Origin: Progne subis subis
Taxonomy: Eukaryota > Chordata > Aves > Passeriformes > Hirundinidae
Assembly: GCA_022316685.1 (NCBI GenBank)
Contig: JAKJHU010000306.1
Location: 124,001-188,000, forward strand
Length of the DNA stretch: 64,000 nt
Direction of reading: 5' to 3'
In this document: in pieces, positions 60,584 to 64,000 of the stretch
How positions within the stretch are numbered: the first letter of the stretch is position 1
Layout of the letters: every line of letters starts with the position of its first letter
The notes under the pieces: generated by a model
What the model was told of the DNA's origin: nothing
The model's input: only the letters and a program-made list of their open reading frames with translations
The model's database searches: none
Program-made: the position numbers and the translations under genes

Positions 60584-61365
60584 GCAGGATCATGGAGTGC
60601 AGGCCCCTGCCCTGCACAGACAGCCCAACAGTGGCAGCCTGGGCATCCCTGGGAGTGGTGTCCAAAGGCTCCTGGAGCTGCAGCAGCCTCAAAGCTGTGA
60701 GCATTGCAGTGGCTGCAGAGCTCTGGGGAAAGGTCCCGGGCTCTGGCTTGGGGCTGGGCCAGAGCCCAGGGAGCAAATCAACTTGCAGCTGCTGCCCCAG
60801 AGCAGGGAAGAGCAGGAATTGCTGGCTGGGAGAGACTCTTGCCAAGGGCCTGCAGAACCAGGACACAGGCCATGGCTGGACACTGCTTGGGGCCAGGGTG
60901 AGCTGGGCTGTGGGGATGGACTTGTTCCCTGGGAGGGCGGTGGGGCCCTGGCACAGAGTGGGAGGAAAAAGCTGCAGCTGCCCTGGAATTGCTGGAAATG
61001 TGCAAGGGCTGGTTGGAGGGGACTTGGTGGCCTAAGACATGACATGGTATGGCCTGGTACGGCATGGAGCAGTGTATGTGGGGGTTGCAGTGTGAGGGGT
61101 TTTGTGAAAGTTGGGAGGGGTAGGGATTGCAGTGGTGGATGGGGTGTTTTGGGCTGTTGGAGTAGAGGGCAGCAAGCAAGAGGCAGTTTTGCGCAAGTGC
61201 TGGTGCCTGTAGCAATTGTGTAGCAGGGCTGAGGTGGAGTGGCAGCGAGTTTGGGAGGGTAAGGGCAGGAGAAAGAAAAGAGGAAGGAAGGACCAAAGAA
61301 AGAAAGAAAGAAACAAAGCAAGCAAGCAAGCAAGCAAGCAAGCCAAGGGGCCTTCCTTCACTGGG
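60584..61365 (+). repeat. Direct duplication IV, copy 1
   Basis: Nearly the same as 62,616-63,490, in the same orientation: GAGGCAGCAGGATCATGGAG, CAAATCAACTTGCAGCTGCT, GGACTTGTTCCCTGGGAG. GC-rich, no gene recognised. Confidence 0.9.
61295..61342 (+). repeat. (AAAG)n and (AAGC)n microsatellite
   Basis: Adjacent AAAG and CAAG repeats at the end of copy 1; copy 2 has an (AAAG)n run at the corresponding place (63,434-63,462). Confidence 0.9.
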
Positions 61366-61724
61366 AAGAGAAGAATCCTTCTACTAGGCTGTCCTCAAGG
61401 TACTTGTGCAGCAGATGTGTCTGAGGAATGGTCATTGCTTGCAGTTTCCGGTGCTGTGTGTTTAGTGCAGCTGAAAGTCCTGAAGGAGGGAGCAGCTCTG
61501 CTGGGGGAAGAGTGGTCTTTTCCTTGGTGGTTGTTGTTGTTGGGTTCTTTTGTTTGTGTTTGTTCTTTTTTGAACTTTTCCTGTCGCCTCTGGCCAGAGC
61601 TCTGTAAGTCTATGTGCCACTTGTCTGTGGCACAGTGGAGGTGGCCTGGAGAACCTTCCCTGAGCTGTGTTCAGAAGATTCCACATCAGCCCAGGCCGGG
61701 GTGCTCAGTGGCTGGTCAGTTTGC
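61366..61724. other. No recognisable feature
   Basis: Unique-looking sequence between copy 1 and the solo LTR. Confidence 0.4.
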
Positions 61725-62400
61725 TGTGACTTATTAAAGAAATATGGGTATTGATCTAGTATCAATACCCAACTGTGATGGACAAAAACTCTCTAACAGT
61801 TTAAGTTAGAAAGTGTATGTTTATTACGGCCAGGCAGCACGTGGGATATTTCCCTAATTCGCACTGCAAAATTCACAGGTAATTACAAAGCCTTTTATTT
61901 ACAAAAGTGTTGAATACCCAAAATACAAATGCATATTCATACCCCTGTCACCTCCCATTCCTCGCTTCATATGTTAATTGGCAAAAATGCTATTAAGCAT
62001 GCGTACTTTGTTTCTTAAAATGAGTCGGGGGTCTGTTCTGGGGAGGGGTCACCCAAAATGAGGAAGTAAGATGAGTCTTCCTTGTCCTGACCTATTTCTA
62101 CCTTTTCAATGCATTCGTGATGAAGAATTCTTGGTAAAACTTATAGTTTCCTGCATTGAATGGGTTCTTCAAGCAGGAATTCTGCAGTTATATCTTATTG
62201 ACCACATTTTGTTTTTCATTACAAGCACAGCTACATAAACATAAACCTGACAAGCAATGAGTTACTAAATCCAGGGTATCTTATCTAAGATCCGTCTTCT
62301 GTTAACTGTGAACAAAGCTTGCCTATCTACTTCAGCTCTTTCAGCAACTTATTATCTTAACTTTCCTAAAAATCCCTAATTCTTCAAATTTAGTGTCTCA
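61725..62400 (-). mobile_element. Solo LTR, family L1, copy 3
   Basis: Close relative of 23,204-23,878 over its whole length; same minus orientation. Target duplication not evident. Confidence 0.8.
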
Positions 62401-62615
62401 GCTGACTGGGTGGGCTCTGGAAGCTTCCCTTGGAGCATCTCCAAGGCATGGATGTTGGAGCTGCCCCCAGCCATGGTGTCACAGAGAATGGAACCTTGGA
62501 GCTGGCAGCACGGTGATGTTGCAGAGAGGGGAAACGCTGGGGCTGTGCCACTCCTTGCCTAGCCCCAAGAGCTCTGGCTGCACCTGGAGGAAACATGAAG
62601 GCTGAGCTGGGAGGG

Positions 62616-63490
62616 AGGCAGCAGGATCATGGAGTGCAGGCCCCTGCCCTGCCCAGACAGCCCAACAGTGGCAGCCTGGGCATCCCCTTGGAGCAGTGTC
62701 CAAAGGCTCCTGGAGCTGTGGCGGCGTTGCAGCTGTGAGCATTGCAGTGACGGCAGAGCTCTGGGGAAAGGTCCCGGCCCTGGCTTGGGGCTGGGCCAGA
62801 GCCCAGGGAGCAAATCAACTTGCAGCTGCTGCCCCAGAGCAGGGAAGAGCAGGAATTGCTGGCTGGGAGAGACTCTTGCCAAGGGCCTGCAGCACCAGGA
62901 CACAGGCCATGTCTGGACACTGCTTGGGGCCAGGGTGAGCTGGGATGTGGGGATGGACTTGTTCCCTGGGAGCGCGGTGGGGCCCTGGCACAGAGTGGGA
63001 GGAAAAGCTGTGGCAGCCTGGAATCCCTGGAAGTGTGCACGGGCTGGTTTGGGGGGACTTCCTGCCCAGAGGGGATGGGATGGGATGGGATGGGATGGGA
63101 TGGGATGGGATGGGATGGGATGGGATGGGATGGGATGGGATGGGGCAGTGTAATTTGGGGTGTAATTGCACTGTGAGGGTGGCAGGAAAGTTGGGAGGGG
63201 TAGGGATTGCAGTGAGGGGATGAGGTCGTGTGTGCTCATGGAGTAGGGGAGTAGAGGGAGGGAAAGCAAGAAGCAGTTTTTAAAGGCTGCTGGTGCTTTT
63301 AGGAATTTTGAGACCTGGAAGTGTCTTGTAGGACATTGCTGTGAAATTGGGAAGGCTGAGTTTAAAGTACTGTGCTGTGCAGGGCTGAGGTGGAGGGGCA
63401 GTGATTTTGGGAGGGTAAGGGTACCTGCTTCCAAGAAGGAAAGAAAGAAAGAAAGAAAGGAGAGAGAAAGACAGAAGCAAAGAAGGAAGG
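62616..63490 (+). repeat. Direct duplication IV, copy 2
   Basis: Partner of 60,584-61,365; contains an added (GGGAT)n run. Confidence 0.9.
63071..63144 (+). repeat. (GGGAT)n microsatellite
   Basis: About 14 uninterrupted pentamers. Copy 1 of the duplication has only a few degenerate units there, so the run expanded afterwards. Confidence 0.95.
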
Positions 63491-63529
63491 AAGGATGGAA
63501 AGAAGGAGGGAAGGGTTTTAAGTGGAGCT

Positions 63530-64000
63530 CTATATGTCTTATTTAATAAGCAACAAAGTTGAATTTTGCAGCAATGCAATTTTATTTAAGTAGCATTTTA
63601 TAATCAAACATATACAAAAAATTGGGCAGTGATTAATTAAAGATAAGTACTGTTTAGATAAAGCATAAGCAAAACTGACCAGGGTACGGAGGGAAGGCTT
63701 CTCACCCTACCTCACGTACAAAACAAAGTAATCCAAGTTAAACTTATATACTGTATGCTAATGCATATTCATTAATATTTCTCATGAATCTCCTTCTATC
63801 TCCAATTCTTAAAATCTATGTCACTATACTACATAGCTCATGCTCCACTTGCTGTTAGGGGGTCTTCTTGGCTTTTTGGTGGTCTTCTTCAGATGAAGGC
63901 TCATCATCTTCCTCTCCTCCTATGAATAACCTTACTGATTGTGCGTGCGCTCTAAATTTTGTGTTATACATAATTAAGCATTATGTTCCAAAAAGTAATT
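63530..64000. other. AT-rich end of window
   Basis: Possible minus-strand LTR (AATAAAAT near 63,580), otherwise nothing. Confidence 0.3.

Noticed and set aside
63071..63144. Repeat peptide frames (WDGMG type)
   Set aside because: Translation of a pentamer microsatellite.

Overview
The window looks like repeat-rich avian, probably passerine, DNA. The evidence is five CR1 LINE fragments with the avian 3' end, several bird-type endogenous retroviruses (ERVs) and solo LTRs, a bird-type family-14-like olfactory receptor fragment, two copies of a bird C2H2 zinc-finger gene, and no mammalian Alu or L1. The density of proviruses and inverted segmental duplications would suit a W chromosome or another low-recombination region, but that is inference. 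Almost nothing here is an ordinary intact host gene. The best-preserved reading frame is a retroviral env. | Layout. 1-2.1 kb is GC-rich, with a possible minus-strand gene start under a TATA box. 2.1-6.2 kb is ERV-A, a pol-less provirus with two LTRs. 6.2-12.6 kb is old repeat: a direct duplication, a minus-strand env remnant (ERV-B), a CR1 piece, a 130-155 bp tandem array, an olfactory receptor remnant and a minisatellite. 12.6-14.7 kb is zinc-finger copy A (minus). 15.0-18.8 kb is the left arm of a large inverted duplication, with a solo LTR inserted after the duplication. 18.8-29.3 kb holds GC-rich or AT-rich non-genic DNA and several LTRs. 29.3-32.5 kb is zinc-finger copy B (plus) behind an LTR-like repeat. 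32.5-37.2 kb is mostly non-genic. 37.6-40.7 kb is the right arm of the inverted duplication. | 40.7-60.5 kb is a cluster of retroviral insertions. ERV-C (40,724-50,239) is nearly complete: LTR, tRNA-Lys-like PBS, gag, pro with dUTPase, pol, an open env and LTR. Two -1 frameshift sites are visible. ERV-D (50,240-56,062) is an older relative whose gag runs without a visible break into an intronless copy of the host gene CEPT1. Further on it has a zinc-ribbon ORF, an env split by a solo LTR with a perfect 6-bp target duplication, and a 3' LTR. ERV-E (56.1-60.5 kb) keeps an integrase end and a long env of another class. 60.6-63.5 kb holds a direct duplication around a solo LTR, with microsatellites. 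| ERV-C shows the working logic: one LTR-driven transcript, translation of Gag, Gag-Pro and Gag-Pro-Pol through two -1 shifts, and a spliced env mRNA from a donor just before gag. It is now broken in gag, pro and pol, but not in env. The most unusual object is the gag-CEPT1 chimera: birds lack L1, so retrocopies are rare and are best explained by template switching inside retroviral particles.
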